Assembly (NCBI RefSeq): GCF_018614525.1
Contig: NZ_JAGGOL010000015.1
Location: forward strand, 1 to 42,550
Length of the DNA stretch: 42,550 bases
Direction: 5' to 3'
Source: Streptomyces sp. ISL-11
GTDB lineage: Bacteria > Actinomycetota > Actinomycetes > Streptomycetales > Streptomycetaceae
Positions 24,187 to 32,884 of this stretch are shown one piece after another (within the stretch, counting starts at the first letter, position 1; every line of letters starts with the position of its first letter). The notes under the pieces were generated by a model that saw only the letters and a program-made list of their open reading frames with translations, was not told the origin of the DNA and made no database searches. A program made the translations under genes and the position numbers.

Positions 24187-25891
24187 GGCGGACTCCTTGG
24201 GGACGGAGGGGGTTGACGGGCGGGAAGGCGGCCGAGTCCGTGCGGGAGACGGCGAACGTGTGGTCCTGGTGGAGGGTCACCAGGAGGTGGCGACGCCAGG
24301 CGGCGTCGTCACGGTCGGGGAAGTCCTCGCGCCAGTGGCAGCCGCGGGTCTCCTCGCGCCGCAGGGCGGCCGCGACGAGGACCTGTGCCACGAGCAGGAG
24401 GTTGGTCGTCTCCCAGCACTCCGTGCCGGGTCCGGCCTTCCCGTCGGCCTCCAAGGCTATGCGGTCCAGCTCCGCCGCGGCCTGTTCCAGGCTCTTCCGC
24501 GAGCGCAGCACCCCGGCGCCCTCGGTCATGATCCGCTGGATCGTGACGCGCAGCTCGGGGGCGATCAGGTCGGCCGGCGGCTGACCTGCCATGGGCGTGC
24601 CGGCACCGGTCCGCGCCTCGGCGTGGACGGGGGCGGGCTCCGGCAGGGGGGCGGTGATGTCCGCGGCGATGCGCTCGGCGAAGACCAGGCCCTCCAGCAG
24701 GGAGTTGGACGCCAGCCGGTTGGCGCCGTGCACGCCCGTGCAGGCGACCTCACCGCAGGCGTAGAGGCCCGCGATGCTGGTGCGGCCCCGCAGGTCGGTC
24801 CGTACACCGCCGGAGGCGTAGTGCGCGGCCGGCGCGACGGGGATCGGCTCCGTCACCGGGTCGATGCCGTGCGCCCGGCAGGCCGCGAGGATCGTGGGGA
24901 AGCGGTGGGCCCACATCTCTGCGCCGAAGTGGCGGGCGTCGAGGTACATGTGCTCGGCGCCCTTTTCCTGCATGCGGCGCATGATGCCCTTGGCGACGAT
25001 GTCGCGGGGGGCCAGCTCGGCGAGCTCGTGTGCGCCGGCCATGAAGCGGTGGCCGTCGGCGTCGACGAGATACGCGCCCTCGCCGCGGACCGCCTCCGAC
25101 ACCAGGGGCTGCTGGCCCTCGGCGTCGGGGCCGAGCCACAGGACGGTGGGGTGGAACTGGACGAACTCCAGGTCGGAGACCTCCGCCCCGGCGCGCAGGG
25201 CGAGGGCGACGCCGTCGCCGGTGGAGACGGCGGGGTTGGTGGTCGCCGAGAAGACCTGGCCCATGCCGCCGGTGGCCAGCACGACGGCTCCGGCGCGCAC
25301 GGCGCCGACGCCGTCGCGGCGGCCCTCGCCCATGACGTGCAGCGTGACACCGGCGGCGCGGCCCTCGGCGTCCTTGAGGAGGTCGAGGACCAGGGCGTGC
25401 TCGATGGTCTCGATACCGGCCTCGCGTACGGCCTCGACGAGCGCGCGGGAGATCTCGGCGCCGGTGGCGTCGCCGCCGGCGTGGGCGATCCGGCGGCGGT
25501 GGTGGCCGCCCTCGCGGGTCAGCAGGATCTTGCCGCTGTCGGCGTCGGTGTCGAACTCGGCGCCGGTGGCGATCAGCCGGCGCACCGCGTCGGGGCCCTC
25601 GGTGACCAGGGCCCGTACGGCGTCGTCGGAGCAGAGGCCGGCGCCCGCGACGAGGGTGTCGTCGAGGTGCTGTTCGGGGGTGTCGCCCTCGCCGAGCGCG
25701 GCCGCGATGCCGCCCTGGGCCCAGCGGGTGGAACCGTCGTCCAGGCGCGCCTTGGTGACGACGGTGACCTTCGCACCGGCGGCGGCGCAGCGCAGCGCGA
25801 CGGTCAGTCCGGCGACGCCGGAGCCGATGACGACGACGTCGGCGTCGACCGCCCAGCCGGGGTTCGGAGCGTGGAGTCGTATGCCGGTCAT
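24173..25891 (-). CDS. nadB: L-aspartate oxidase
   Basis: 572 aa from the ATG at 25891; the same frame runs open to 26911 across panC but that is not coding. Oxidises L-aspartate to iminoaspartate with FAD, first step of de novo NAD synthesis. FAD-binding [14 protein letters not shown] near residue 23, [35 protein letters not shown], and [20 protein letters not shown]; helical C-terminal domain with the succinate dehydrogenase-like fold. The partner quinolinate synthase NadA is not in this window. The ATG overlaps the panC TGA (ATGA). Confidence 0.96.
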   Translation of the reverse strand: MTGIRLHAPNPGWAVDADVVVIGSGVAGLTVALRCAAAGAKVTVVTKARLDDGSTRWAQGGIAAALGEGDTPEQHLDDTLVAGAGLCSDDAVRALVTEGPDAVRRLIATGAEFDTDADSGKILLTREGGHHRRRIAHAGGDATGAEISRALVEAVREAGIETIEHALVLDLLKDAEGRAAGVTLHVMGEGRRDGVGAVRAGAVVLATGGMGQVFSATTNPAVSTGDGVALALRAGAEVSDLEFVQFHPTVLWLGPDAEGQQPLVSEAVRGEGAYLVDADGHRFMAGAHELAELAPRDIVAKGIMRRMQEKGAEHMYLDARHFGAEMWAHRFPTILAACRAHGIDPVTEPIPVAPAAHYASGGVRTDLRGRTSIAGLYACGEVACTGVHGANRLASNSLLEGLVFAERIAADITAPLPEPAPVHAEARTGAGTPMAGQPPADLIAPELRVTIQRIMTEGAGVLRSRKSLEQAAAELDRIALEADGKAGPGTECWETTNLLLVAQVLVAAALRREETRGCHWREDFPDRDDAAWRRHLLVTLHQDHTFAVSRTDSAAFPPVNPLRPQGVRREHP

Positions 25892-26760
25892 CGCTGTGCT
25901 CCGAGGTCCAGGGGGATGTTGTCGATCAGGCGGGTGGCGCCCACCTTGGCGGCGACGGCGAGGACGGCCTCGCCGGTGTGGCCGTCGGGGACCTCGGTGA
26001 AGTCCGCGGGGTCGACGAGGGCGAGGTAGTCGAGGAGGAGCGGCGGGTCCAGGCGGGCGGCGGCGTCGAGGACGGCGCCGGCCGAGCGGCGGACGGCGCC
26101 GGCGCCGAGGGGGGCCTCCTGCCGGGCGGTGAGCAGGGCGCGGGAGATCTCCAGTGCGGTGGTCCGGTCGGCCGCCGAGAGATAGCGGTTGCGGCTGGAG
26201 AGCGCGAGGTGGTCGCCCTCGCGGACGGTGGGCGCGCCGACGACCTCGACGGGGAAGTTGAGATCGCGCACCATGCGGCGGATCAGCGCGAGCTGCTGGG
26301 CGTCCTTCTGCCCGTAGAGCGCGAGGTCCGGCTGGGTGAGGTGGAGGAGCTTGGCGACGACGGTGAGCATGCCGTCGAAGTGACCGGGGCGGGAGGCGCC
26401 TTCGAGGCGCTCGCCCATGGGGCCGGCGGTGATCCGCACCTGCGGTTCGCCGCCGGGGTAGACCTCCTCGACGGCGGGCGCGAAGACGGTGTCGGCGCCG
26501 GCCTTCCCGGAGATCTCCACGTCGGCGTCGAGGGTGCGCGGATAGCGGTCGAGGTCCTCGCCGGCGCCGAACTGGAGCGGGTTGACGAAGACCGTGACGA
26601 CGACCTGGCCCTCGGGTCCGGCCAGCTCGCGGGCGGTGCGGATCAAGGTGGCGTGGCCCTCGTGCAGGGCGCCCATCGTCATGACCACGGCGCGGCGGCC
26701 CGCGCGGGGCAGGGCCCGCAGCTCCTCGGCGGTGCGGGTGAGGCCGATCCGGGGGGTCAT
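25888..26760 (-). CDS. panC: Pantothenate synthetase
   Basis: 290 aa from the ATG at 26760; the upstream part of the frame overlaps the DUF2520 gene and is discarded. Joins pantoate and beta-alanine with ATP. Motifs: [14 protein letters not shown] (the HxGH nucleotide site), [28 protein letters not shown], and SSRNRYLS (KMSKS-like loop position). Start and stop are both in ATGA overlaps with neighbours. panB and panD are not visible nearby. Confidence 0.96.
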   Translation of the reverse strand: MTPRIGLTRTAEELRALPRAGRRAVVMTMGALHEGHATLIRTARELAGPEGQVVVTVFVNPLQFGAGEDLDRYPRTLDADVEISGKAGADTVFAPAVEEVYPGGEPQVRITAGPMGERLEGASRPGHFDGMLTVVAKLLHLTQPDLALYGQKDAQQLALIRRMVRDLNFPVEVVGAPTVREGDHLALSSRNRYLSAADRTTALEISRALLTARQEAPLGAGAVRRSAGAVLDAAARLDPPLLLDYLALVDPADFTEVPDGHTGEAVLAVAAKVGATRLIDNIPLDLGAQR

Positions 26761-27677
26761 GCGTTTCCTCCGTCCGAGAGGACGCCGAGCAGGTCCTCCG
26801 CCAGTTCGGGCTTGAGCAGGCCGTGCGCGAGGGCGCGGTCCGCGGTCGTACGGGCCATCGCCAGATACCCGGCGACGGCCTGGGGCGCGTGGGCGCGCAG
26901 CTCGGCGACATGGGCGGCGACGGTCCCGGCGTCGCCGCGGGCCACCGGGCCGGTGAGGGCGGCGTCGCCGCTGCGCAGGACGTTGTCGAGGGAGGCGCCG
27001 AGCAGGGGGCCGAGCATGCGGTCGGGGGCGGCGACGCCGGCGGCGCGCAGCAGCTCCATGGCCTGGGCGACCAGGGTGACCAGGTGGTTCGAGCTCATGG
27101 CGAGGGCGGCGTGGTAGAGCGGGCGGGCGCTCTCCTCCACCCACTCGGGCTCGCCGCCCATCTCGATGACCAGGGCCTCCGCGGCGAGCCGCAGCTCCTC
27201 GGGGGCGGTGACACCGAACGAGCAGCCCGCGAGCCGGTCGACGTCCACCGGCGTGCCCGTGAAGGTCATGGCGGGGTGCAGGGCGAGCGGCAGGGCGCCG
27301 GCCCGGCGGGCCGGGTCCAGGATGGCGGTGCCGTGGCGGCCCGAGGTGTGCACGAGGAGCTGCCCGGGGCGGACGGCGCCGGTCTCGGCGAGCCCGGCGA
27401 CGAGTCCGGGCAGGACGTCGTCGGGAACGGTGAGCAGGACCAGCTCGGCGCGCGCGAGCACTTCGGCGGGCGGGACGAGCGGGACGTCCGGGAGGAGGGC
27501 CGCGGCCCGGCGCACCGAGGCGTCCGAGACTCCGGAGGCGGCGACCGGGCGGTGTCCGGCGAGCCGGAGGGCGGCGGCGAGCGAAGGGCCGACGCGGCCC
27601 GCGCCGACGACGCCGACGGTGAGCCTGGCGGGCCGGTCCTGCGGGCTCGGGTGCTCCGGGATGGGGTGTGCGTTCAC
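26757..27677 (-). CDS. Rossmann-fold DUF2520 protein, possible pantothenate-pathway reductase
   Basis: 306 aa, GTG. Residues 20-30 form an NAD(P)-binding GVVGAGRVG; the first half is Rossmann-like ([35 protein letters not shown]), the second half is the helical DUF2520 domain ([20 protein letters not shown]). The fold resembles the 6-phosphogluconate dehydrogenase/ketopantoate reductase superfamily. It heads the operon and overlaps panC by ATGA. An attractive but unproven idea is that it supplies ketopantoate reductase (PanE) activity. Other options: another NADP-linked housekeeping reductase or imine reductase. Confidence 0.9.
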   Translation of the reverse strand: MNAHPIPEHPSPQDRPARLTVGVVGAGRVGPSLAAALRLAGHRPVAASGVSDASVRRAAALLPDVPLVPPAEVLARAELVLLTVPDDVLPGLVAGLAETGAVRPGQLLVHTSGRHGTAILDPARRAGALPLALHPAMTFTGTPVDVDRLAGCSFGVTAPEELRLAAEALVIEMGGEPEWVEESARPLYHAALAMSSNHLVTLVAQAMELLRAAGVAAPDRMLGPLLGASLDNVLRSGDAALTGPVARGDAGTVAAHVAELRAHAPQAVAGYLAMARTTADRALAHGLLKPELAEDLLGVLSDGGNA

Positions 27678-27775
27678 GCGGCGATGGCCTTCCGTTCCAG
27701 TCCGCGGGGGGTACCGGACGATTCCCTCGTCATGCTACGCGAGTGAACGGCGGCCGCTCCGGGCGTCCCCAGCCC

Positions 27776-27818
27776 TGTGGATAACTCGCGGGGCGGTCCC
27801 GCGGTCACCTGTGGACAA
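27776..27818. promoter_or_regulatory. Pair of DnaA boxes upstream of the pan/nad operon
   Basis: TGTGGATAA (27776-27784; complement TTATCCACA) and TGTGGACAA (27810-27818; complement TTGTCCACA, the Streptomyces consensus) are both exact 9-mers in the same orientation, 34 bp apart. They sit in the intergenic region before the DUF2520 gene. Occupancy by DnaA is inferred; this is not the chromosomal origin, which has many more boxes and lies by dnaA. Confidence 0.6.
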
Positions 27819-27842
27819 CCCGGGGCCCGGGCGACCCGTGCG

Positions 27843-28193
27843 TCATGCTCGGGGCGTGGCCGGACCGGAGCACGTCTGGAGGGGGGCGGTCGGGAGGGGA
27901 GCGGTCTGAAGGGGAGCGGTCCGGGCGGGAGCCGGGGTCTGCTGCTCCGCGCCGGCCATGGGAGCCGTCGGTGCGGTGGAGGCGGCGGGCCGCTGCGGAC
28001 GGAGGAGGCGGAGCAGTGCGGCCCGGCGGGTGCCGGTGCCGGGGGTGCGGCCGGCGACGACGGCCTGGAATTCGCGCCAGGTACGGAATTCCCGCGCGAG
28101 CCGCCACTCGCCCTCGCCCGGGGCGGGCGGTGCGGGGTCGTGGTGCTGGGAGGCGCGGTAGAGGTCGAGGAGGTGCTGCTGTGTGGCGTCCAT
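27843..28193 (-). CDS. Small conserved hypothetical protein
   Basis: 116 aa from the ATG at 28193; a GTG three codons earlier is possible. The first ~65 residues are orderly (DATQQHLLDLYRASQHHD, WRLAREFRTWREFQAVVAG, RAALLRLL); the remainder is a low-complexity Ala/Pro/Thr tail with APLQTAPLPTAPLQT repeats. No motif, signal or membrane segment. Divergent from the ArsR-type regulator, with the operator between them, so it may be a target of that regulator. Function unknown. Confidence 0.65.
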   Translation of the reverse strand: MDATQQHLLDLYRASQHHDPAPPAPGEGEWRLAREFRTWREFQAVVAGRTPGTGTRRAALLRLLRPQRPAASTAPTAPMAGAEQQTPAPARTAPLQTAPLPTAPLQTCSGPATPRA

Positions 28194-28232
28194 GACGATC
28201 ACTGTGGATCAGTCGGCGCACGGTCGGCGCGT

Positions 28233-28255
28233 CGATTGACGAGGAACGTCAATCG
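28233..28255. promoter_or_regulatory. Operator-like inverted repeat in the divergent promoter region
   Basis: CGATTGACG-AGGAA-CGTCAATCG: perfect 9-bp arms with a 5-nt spacer, 36 nt before the ATG of the regulator at 28292 and 39 nt before the divergent gene. Spacing and symmetry fit a dimeric winged-helix repressor; autoregulation is inferred. Confidence 0.7.
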
Positions 28256-28291
28256 GCGGCCCGACCTGCGAAAGGAGGGGAATATGAGCCC

Positions 28292-29377
28292 ATGAGCGTG
28301 GACATCGACATCACCGGACTGCCGCCCGAGCGCATCGTGTTCAGCCCTTCCCCGCTGGCCGAGCTGGGCGCCATGCTGCACGCGCTGTCCGAGCCCGCGC
28401 ACCACCCCGGGCTGCACGGCTGGGCCACGGCCACCGCGTCCTCGCTCAAGCCCGACCTCGCCGACCGGCTGACCGAGGCCGACTTCCTGTGGCGCTCGAT
28501 GCGCTCGGACATCCTGCTGCCCCCCGCGCCCCGGGCCACGCTGGCCGAAGAGCTCGATGACCTCGACCGCATGGACGACGACTCGTTCGTGACCGCCGTC
28601 TTCGAGATCACCTGCTCGGGCGACTACGAGCGGGAGTCGGTCCCGTCCCCGCTGACCGACCTGCGGGCGCGGGCGCGGATCAGGGAGCTCGCCGCCGCCC
28701 GGGGCCCGCGCCAGGCGGAGTTCACCCAGCGGATGCTGGAGAACCCGACGGCCCTGCGGGCCTGGTTGCGCCGCCTCTTCGAGGACTGCGAGGAGGCGTT
28801 CTTCGGCGACAACTGGCAGCGCGTGCAGGTGCAGCTCGCCGCCGACGCCCGCCACAAGGGCGACCTGCTGCGCCGCAAGGGCCTGACCGAGGCCCTCGCG
28901 GCCGTCTCCCCCGCCGTGTCGCTCAGCGAGGACCGCCACCGCATCGTCGTCGACAAGCTGGCCAACGGCCGGACCAAGGCGTACGGGAACGCCATCACGT
29001 TCGTCCCGACGGCCTTCGGCTGGCCGCACCTGCTGCTCGTCTACCGCCCCGGCTGGCAGCCGGTGATCCAGTACCCCGTCGCGGGCCCCGAGATCCCGCA
29101 GGGCGCCGCTCCCCAGCTGGTCCAGCAGCGACTGGAGGCGCTGCGCCATCCGGCGCGGATGCGGATGTGCCAGAGCCTGGCGCGCGGGCCGCACACGACG
29201 AGTGAGCTGGCCACGTCTTACGGGCTGACGCCGCCTGAGGTGTCCCGGCATATCGCTGTGCTGAAGAAGGCGGGGTTGCTGAGTACGCGGCGGAGGGGGC
29301 GGTATGTGCTGCATCAGCTGGATTTGACGGCGGTGGCGCGGATCGGGAGCGATTTTCTGGAGACGGTGCTGCGGTAG
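28292..29377 (+). CDS. ArsR-type winged-helix regulator with DUF5937-like N-terminal domain
   Basis: 361 aa. GGAGGGG lies at 28274-28280; a three-codon mini-ORF (ATGAGCCCATGA, 28284-28295) sits between it and the true start and ends over the start codon, so initiation may be by coupling. Residues 1-260 form a large helical/ligand domain (FSPSPLAELGAMLHALSEPAHHPGL; TAFGWPHLLLVYRPGW); the C-terminal ~90 are an ArsR HTH: LEALRHPARMRMCQSLARGP, TTSELATSYGLTPPEVSRHI, AVLKKAGLLSTRRRGRYVLH. No metal-binding Cys motif, so the inducer is unlikely to be a metal. The inverted repeat upstream is its likely operator. Confidence 0.88.
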   Translation: MSVDIDITGLPPERIVFSPSPLAELGAMLHALSEPAHHPGLHGWATATASSLKPDLADRLTEADFLWRSMRSDILLPPAPRATLAEELDDLDRMDDDSFVTAVFEITCSGDYERESVPSPLTDLRARARIRELAAARGPRQAEFTQRMLENPTALRAWLRRLFEDCEEAFFGDNWQRVQVQLAADARHKGDLLRRKGLTEALAAVSPAVSLSEDRHRIVVDKLANGRTKAYGNAITFVPTAFGWPHLLLVYRPGWQPVIQYPVAGPEIPQGAAPQLVQQRLEALRHPARMRMCQSLARGPHTTSELATSYGLTPPEVSRHIAVLKKAGLLSTRRRGRYVLHQLDLTAVARIGSDFLETVLR

Positions 29378-29444
29378 GGGGTGGAGGGTTTCCTTTTCCC
29401 CTCCCCGCCCCTTCCCGAACCGGGGCTCCGCCCCGGGCCCTGGT

Positions 29445-29679
29445 GTCCTCAAGCGCCGGACCGGCTGGAGGTGGCCGTACTCGGGGCTCCGCCCGGACCC
29501 CGGTCCTCAAGCGCCGGACCGGCTGGAGGTGGCCGTACTCGGGGCTCCGCCCGGACCCCGGTCCTCAAGCGCCGGACCGGCTGGAGGTGGCCGTACTCGG
29601 GGCTCCGCCCGGACCCCGGTCCTCAAGCGCCGGACCGGCTGGAGGTGGCCGTACTCGGGGCTCCGCCCCCGGCCACGGT
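29445..29679. repeat. Four 58-bp tandem repeats
   Basis: Units begin at 29445, 29503, 29561 and 29619. Units 1-3 are identical over 58 bp and unit 4 diverges near its end. Each unit starts GTCCTCAAGCGCCGGACCGG, which is the left arm of the R1/R2 hairpin module, and contains CGGGGCTCCGCCC. No coding function; located after the regulator gene and before the convergent response regulator gene. Confidence 0.95.
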
Positions 29680-29711
29680 GTCCTCAAACTCCCCCAGCTA
29701 ACGCTGGGAGG
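29680..29711. repeat. Hairpin module like the R3 core
   Basis: GTCCTCAAACTCCCCCAGC, loop TAAC, GCTGGGAGG: an imperfect version of the inner stem of R3. It links the 58-bp array to the 22-bp array. Confidence 0.7.
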
Positions 29712-29793
29712 TGCCCCCAGACGGGCCGGGAGGTGCCCCCGGACGGGCCGGGAGGGGCCTCCGGACGGCCCGGGAGATGCCCCCGGACCGGGC
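29706..29793. repeat. Four 22-bp tandem repeats
   Basis: Units 29706-29727, 29728-29749, 29750-29771 and 29772-29793 follow GGGAGGTGCCCCC-(a/g)-GACGGGCC with a few changes in the last two. The array ends one base before the stop codon of the response regulator gene. G-rich; could form structured RNA on read-through. Confidence 0.9.
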
Positions 29794-29794
29794 T

Positions 29795-30469
29795 CTACTT
29801 AGCGCCCCCGCCCGCCCTCACCAGGCCGCTCTCGTACGCCATCACCACCACCTGCACCCGGTCCCGCAGGCCGAGCTTGGTGAGGATGCGGCCCACGTGC
29901 GTCTTGACCGTCGCTTCCGACAGGACCAGGCGGGCCGCGATCTCGCCGTTGGAGAGGCCCTGGGCCACCAGCAGCATGACCTCGCGCTCCCGCTCGGTGA
30001 GCCGGCCCAGTTCGGCGCCGGCCGGCTCCGGGTGGGTGCTCGGGAGCATGGGGGTGAAACGGTCCAGCAGGCGGCGCGTCGTGCTGGGGGCGACGACGGC
30101 GTCGCCGCTGTGGACGGCCCGGATCGCGCCCAGCAGTTCGGCCGGCGGCACGTCCTTGAGCATGAAGCCGCTCGCCCCGACCTTGAGCGCGGAGAACGCG
30201 TACTCGTCGAGGTCGAAGGTGGTCAGGATGAGCACCTTCGGGGCGCCGTCCTGCGCGCAGATGCGACGGGTCGCCTCCACACCGTCCAGCCTCGGCATGC
30301 GCACGTCCATCAGGACGACGTCCACCGTCGTGCCGGCCAGCACCTCCAGAGCCTCCGCGCCGTCTCCCGCCTCGGCGACGACCTCCATGTCGGGCTGGGC
30401 CGCCAGCACCATGCGGAATCCGGTGCGCAGCAGCACCTGGTCGTCGACGAGCATCACGCGGATCGACAT
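29795..30469 (-). CDS. NarL/FixJ-type response regulator
   Basis: 224 aa, ATG with AAAGGGA upstream. Receiver domain with acidic pair Asp9-Asp10, phosphoacceptor Asp55 (VLMDVRMPRLDG), Thr in ILTTFD and Lys in FMLKD. C-terminal LuxR HTH: LTEREREVMLLVAQGLSNGEI and SEATVKTHVGRILTKLGL. Partner of the histidine kinase gene that precedes it by 52 nt on the same strand. Targets unknown. Stop codon abuts the 22-bp repeat array. Confidence 0.94.
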   Translation of the reverse strand: MSIRVMLVDDQVLLRTGFRMVLAAQPDMEVVAEAGDGAEALEVLAGTTVDVVLMDVRMPRLDGVEATRRICAQDGAPKVLILTTFDLDEYAFSALKVGASGFMLKDVPPAELLGAIRAVHSGDAVVAPSTTRRLLDRFTPMLPSTHPEPAGAELGRLTEREREVMLLVAQGLSNGEIAARLVLSEATVKTHVGRILTKLGLRDRVQVVVMAYESGLVRAGGGAK

Positions 30470-30521
30470 ACGGTCGTCCCTTTCCTAGCCGTTCGGTCGG
30501 AACGTAAGTGTGCAGCAGTTG

Positions 30522-31739
30522 TCAGCGGCTCGGTTTGATCGGCAGCAGCGCGCTGATCCGGAAGCCGCCGCCCGGCCGCGGTCCCGCGTCCAGGGTGCCC
30601 CCGACCATGCCGACGCGCTCGCGCATGCCGATCAGGCCGTGGCCCATGCCGTCGACGCCGCCCGACTCGTAGAGCTCGTGCTGCGCGCCCCGGCCGTCGT
30701 CCTCGACCAGCAGGCCGAGCCCGTCGTCGAAGTAGGTCAGTCGTACGCTCGCGCCGGCGTCCGGTCCGCCGTGCTTGCGGGTGTTGGTGAGGGCCTCCTG
30801 CACGATGCGGTACGCGGTCAGTTCCACGCCGCTGGGCAGTGGCCTGGGCGCGCCCTCGACCTGGAAGTCCACCGGCAGGCCGGCCCCGCGGACCTGCTCC
30901 ACGAGCTCGCCGATCTGCTCCACGTCGGGCTGCGGCACGTACTCGCCGCCCTCGCCGCCCTCCTCGGTGCGCAGCACGCCCAGCAGCCGGCGCATCTCGG
31001 CCAGGGCCTGCCGGCCGGTGCCGGAGATCGTCTCCAGTGCCTGCTTGGCCTGCTCGGGCGAGGCGTCCAGGACGTAGGCGGCGCCGTCCGCCTGGACCAC
31101 CATCACCGAGACGTTGTGCGCGACGACATCGTGCAGCTCGCGCGCGATGCGGGCCCGCTCCGCGGCCACCGCCATCCGGCCCTGCTGCTCGCGCTCCTTC
31201 TCCAGGCGGCCGGCGCGCTCCTCCAGCTGCGCCCAGTACGCGCGGCGGGTGCGCACCGAGTCGCCGAGCACCCAGGCCAGCACGAAGGGGACGGTCATGA
31301 AGACGGTGCCGATGATGTGGTCGCTGACGGACTGGCCGGCGTTGCCGCCCCAGCGCAATGTCGCGATCAGTGGCGCGAGCAGCCCGCCGATCAGGGCGTA
31401 CCGCGAGGCCCAGCGCACCGGGCCGGACGCGACCGTGTAGATGATCACCAGCATGGCGAAGTCGGCCAGCTGCTGTTCCGAGTCCAGGACGAGCTGCGCC
31501 ACCCCGGCCACGGTGGCCAGCAGCAGCATCTTCACCGGTGCCCGCCGCCGCAGGGCGATCACCAGGCAGAGCGGCACCGAGACGGCCAGGGCCGTGATCT
31601 TCCCCTGCCGCCCCACGGTCTCCTCGGCGATGGCCAGGCCGTTGAGCCCGAACAGCAAAACGGCCCAGAAGCTGTCCACACCCGTCGGGTGCCTGCGGAG
31701 GAAGTCGTAGAGGCGCTGCACGTCACCCAGCGTAGGCAT
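30522..31739 (-). CDS. Sensor histidine kinase (HisKA_3/NarX type)
   Basis: 405 aa, ATG taken; ribosome binding site weak, and the GTG seven codons in (VQRLYDFLRR) is a fair alternative. Four to five transmembrane helices within residues 20-155 with almost no extracellular loop, so it likely senses within the membrane. Dimerisation/phosphoacceptor motif ARELHDVVAHNVSVMVVQ with His203; HATPase motifs EALTNTRKHG, VEDDGRG and GHGLIGMRERV. It phosphorylates the NarL-type regulator encoded next. Divergent from the methyltransferase gene. Confidence 0.93.
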   Translation of the reverse strand: MPTLGDVQRLYDFLRRHPTGVDSFWAVLLFGLNGLAIAEETVGRQGKITALAVSVPLCLVIALRRRAPVKMLLLATVAGVAQLVLDSEQQLADFAMLVIIYTVASGPVRWASRYALIGGLLAPLIATLRWGGNAGQSVSDHIIGTVFMTVPFVLAWVLGDSVRTRRAYWAQLEERAGRLEKEREQQGRMAVAAERARIARELHDVVAHNVSVMVVQADGAAYVLDASPEQAKQALETISGTGRQALAEMRRLLGVLRTEEGGEGGEYVPQPDVEQIGELVEQVRGAGLPVDFQVEGAPRPLPSGVELTAYRIVQEALTNTRKHGGPDAGASVRLTYFDDGLGLLVEDDGRGAQHELYESGGVDGMGHGLIGMRERVGMVGGTLDAGPRPGGGFRISALLPIKPSR

Positions 31740-31836
31740 GCCGCGTACGTGCCAGGGTCAACCCGACGATCGATCCGACGGCGCCCCGCCTACTCCGCAA
31801 GGTGGAGGCGGTGTGGCCACGAAGGGCGCATAGCGT

Positions 31837-32871
31837 ATGCGTATGGCAAGCGGAACACGAACCTGGCGGGCCGCCACCGAGGCCGCCCTCTACGGCCCGA
31901 ACGGCTTCTACCGGCGACCCGAAGGCCCGGCCGGGCACTTCCGTACCTCTGTGCACGCCTCCCCCCTCTACGCGGGCGCCGTCGCCGGCCTGCTGCGTCG
32001 CGTCGACGCCGCGCTCGGGCACCCGGCGGAGCTGGCGTTCACGGACGTCGGGGCGGGCCGGGGCGAGCTGCTGACCGGAGTGCTCGCGGCGGTCCCCGAC
32101 GAGCTGGCCGGGCGGCTGCGGCCGTACGCCGTGGAACGCGCGGACCGCCCCGCGGGCCTGGACCGGCGCATCACCTGGCTGAGTGACATCCCCACCGGCG
32201 TCGAGGGGCTGCTCTTCGCCAACGAGTGGCTCGACAACGTCCCGCTGGACCTCGCCGAGGCGGACGCGGAGGGCACCGCGCGCGAAGTGCGGGTGCAGGA
32301 GGACGGCGAGGAGCTCCTCGGCGAACCGGTGCGCGGCGAGGACGCCGCCTGGCTCGCCCGCTGGTGGCCCCTCGACGGGGCACCGCCCGGCAGCCGCGCC
32401 GAGATCGGCCGGCCCCGGGACGCCGCCTGGGCGCGGGCCGTGGGGAGCCTGCGGGCGGGGCTGGCCGTCGCCGTCGACTACGCGCACGAACGCGGGAGCC
32501 GGCCGCCCTTCGGGACGCTGGCGGGGTTCCGCGAGGGCCGCGAGGTGCGGCCCGTACCGGACGGCTCGTGCGACATCACCGCGCACGTCGCCCTGGACGC
32601 GTGCGCCGGGCCGGGCAGCTCGCTGCTGACCCAGCGGGCGGCGCTGCGCGCCCTCGGCGTGGACGGCGGCCGCCCGCCGCTGTCGCTGGCCTCGTCCGAT
32701 CCGGCCGGTTACGTACGGGCGCTGGCGGCGGCCGGCGAGGCGGCGGAGCTGACGGCCCCGGCGGGTCTGGGCGGCTTCGGCTGGCTCGTACAGCCCGTCG
32801 GTGACGCCTGCGCGGGGCTGCTGGAGGCGGGCCGGGACCCCGCCGCGGGACCGTCGGCCGGGGAAGGCTGA
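31837..32871 (+). CDS. MidA/NDUFAF7-type SAM-dependent methyltransferase
   Basis: 344 aa; ATG at 31837 with GAAGGG about 10 nt upstream; a second ATG two codons on. N-terminal motif [20 protein letters not shown] and SAM site [13 protein letters not shown] (about 67-79), then [20 protein letters not shown] and a C-terminal Ser/Ala-rich region; this layout is the MidA/NDUFAF7 (DUF185) family. Human NDUFAF7 dimethylates an arginine of the complex I subunit NDUFS2. Here the gene lies 13 nt before a NuoD gene, the bacterial counterpart of NDUFS2, so that NuoD is the likely substrate. Confidence 0.86.
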   Translation: MRMASGTRTWRAATEAALYGPNGFYRRPEGPAGHFRTSVHASPLYAGAVAGLLRRVDAALGHPAELAFTDVGAGRGELLTGVLAAVPDELAGRLRPYAVERADRPAGLDRRITWLSDIPTGVEGLLFANEWLDNVPLDLAEADAEGTAREVRVQEDGEELLGEPVRGEDAAWLARWWPLDGAPPGSRAEIGRPRDAAWARAVGSLRAGLAVAVDYAHERGSRPPFGTLAGFREGREVRPVPDGSCDITAHVALDACAGPGSSLLTQRAALRALGVDGGRPPLSLASSDPAGYVRALAAAGEAAELTAPAGLGGFGWLVQPVGDACAGLLEAGRDPAAGPSAGEG

Positions 32872-32884
32872 CAAACTACTGTCC

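Noticed and set aside
23276..26029. 917-codon open frame on the plus strand over nadC and nadB
   Set aside because: Ser/Arg-rich shadow of well-identified genes; no ribosome binding site or family pattern.
24173..26911. 912-residue version of NadB
   Set aside because: The added N-terminal 340 residues lie over panC in another frame and are Arg/Pro/Gly-rich; NadB begins at the FAD-motif-proximal ATG at 25891.
27776..27818. Replication origin
   Set aside because: Two DnaA boxes are too few, and dnaA, dnaN and rpmH are not nearby.
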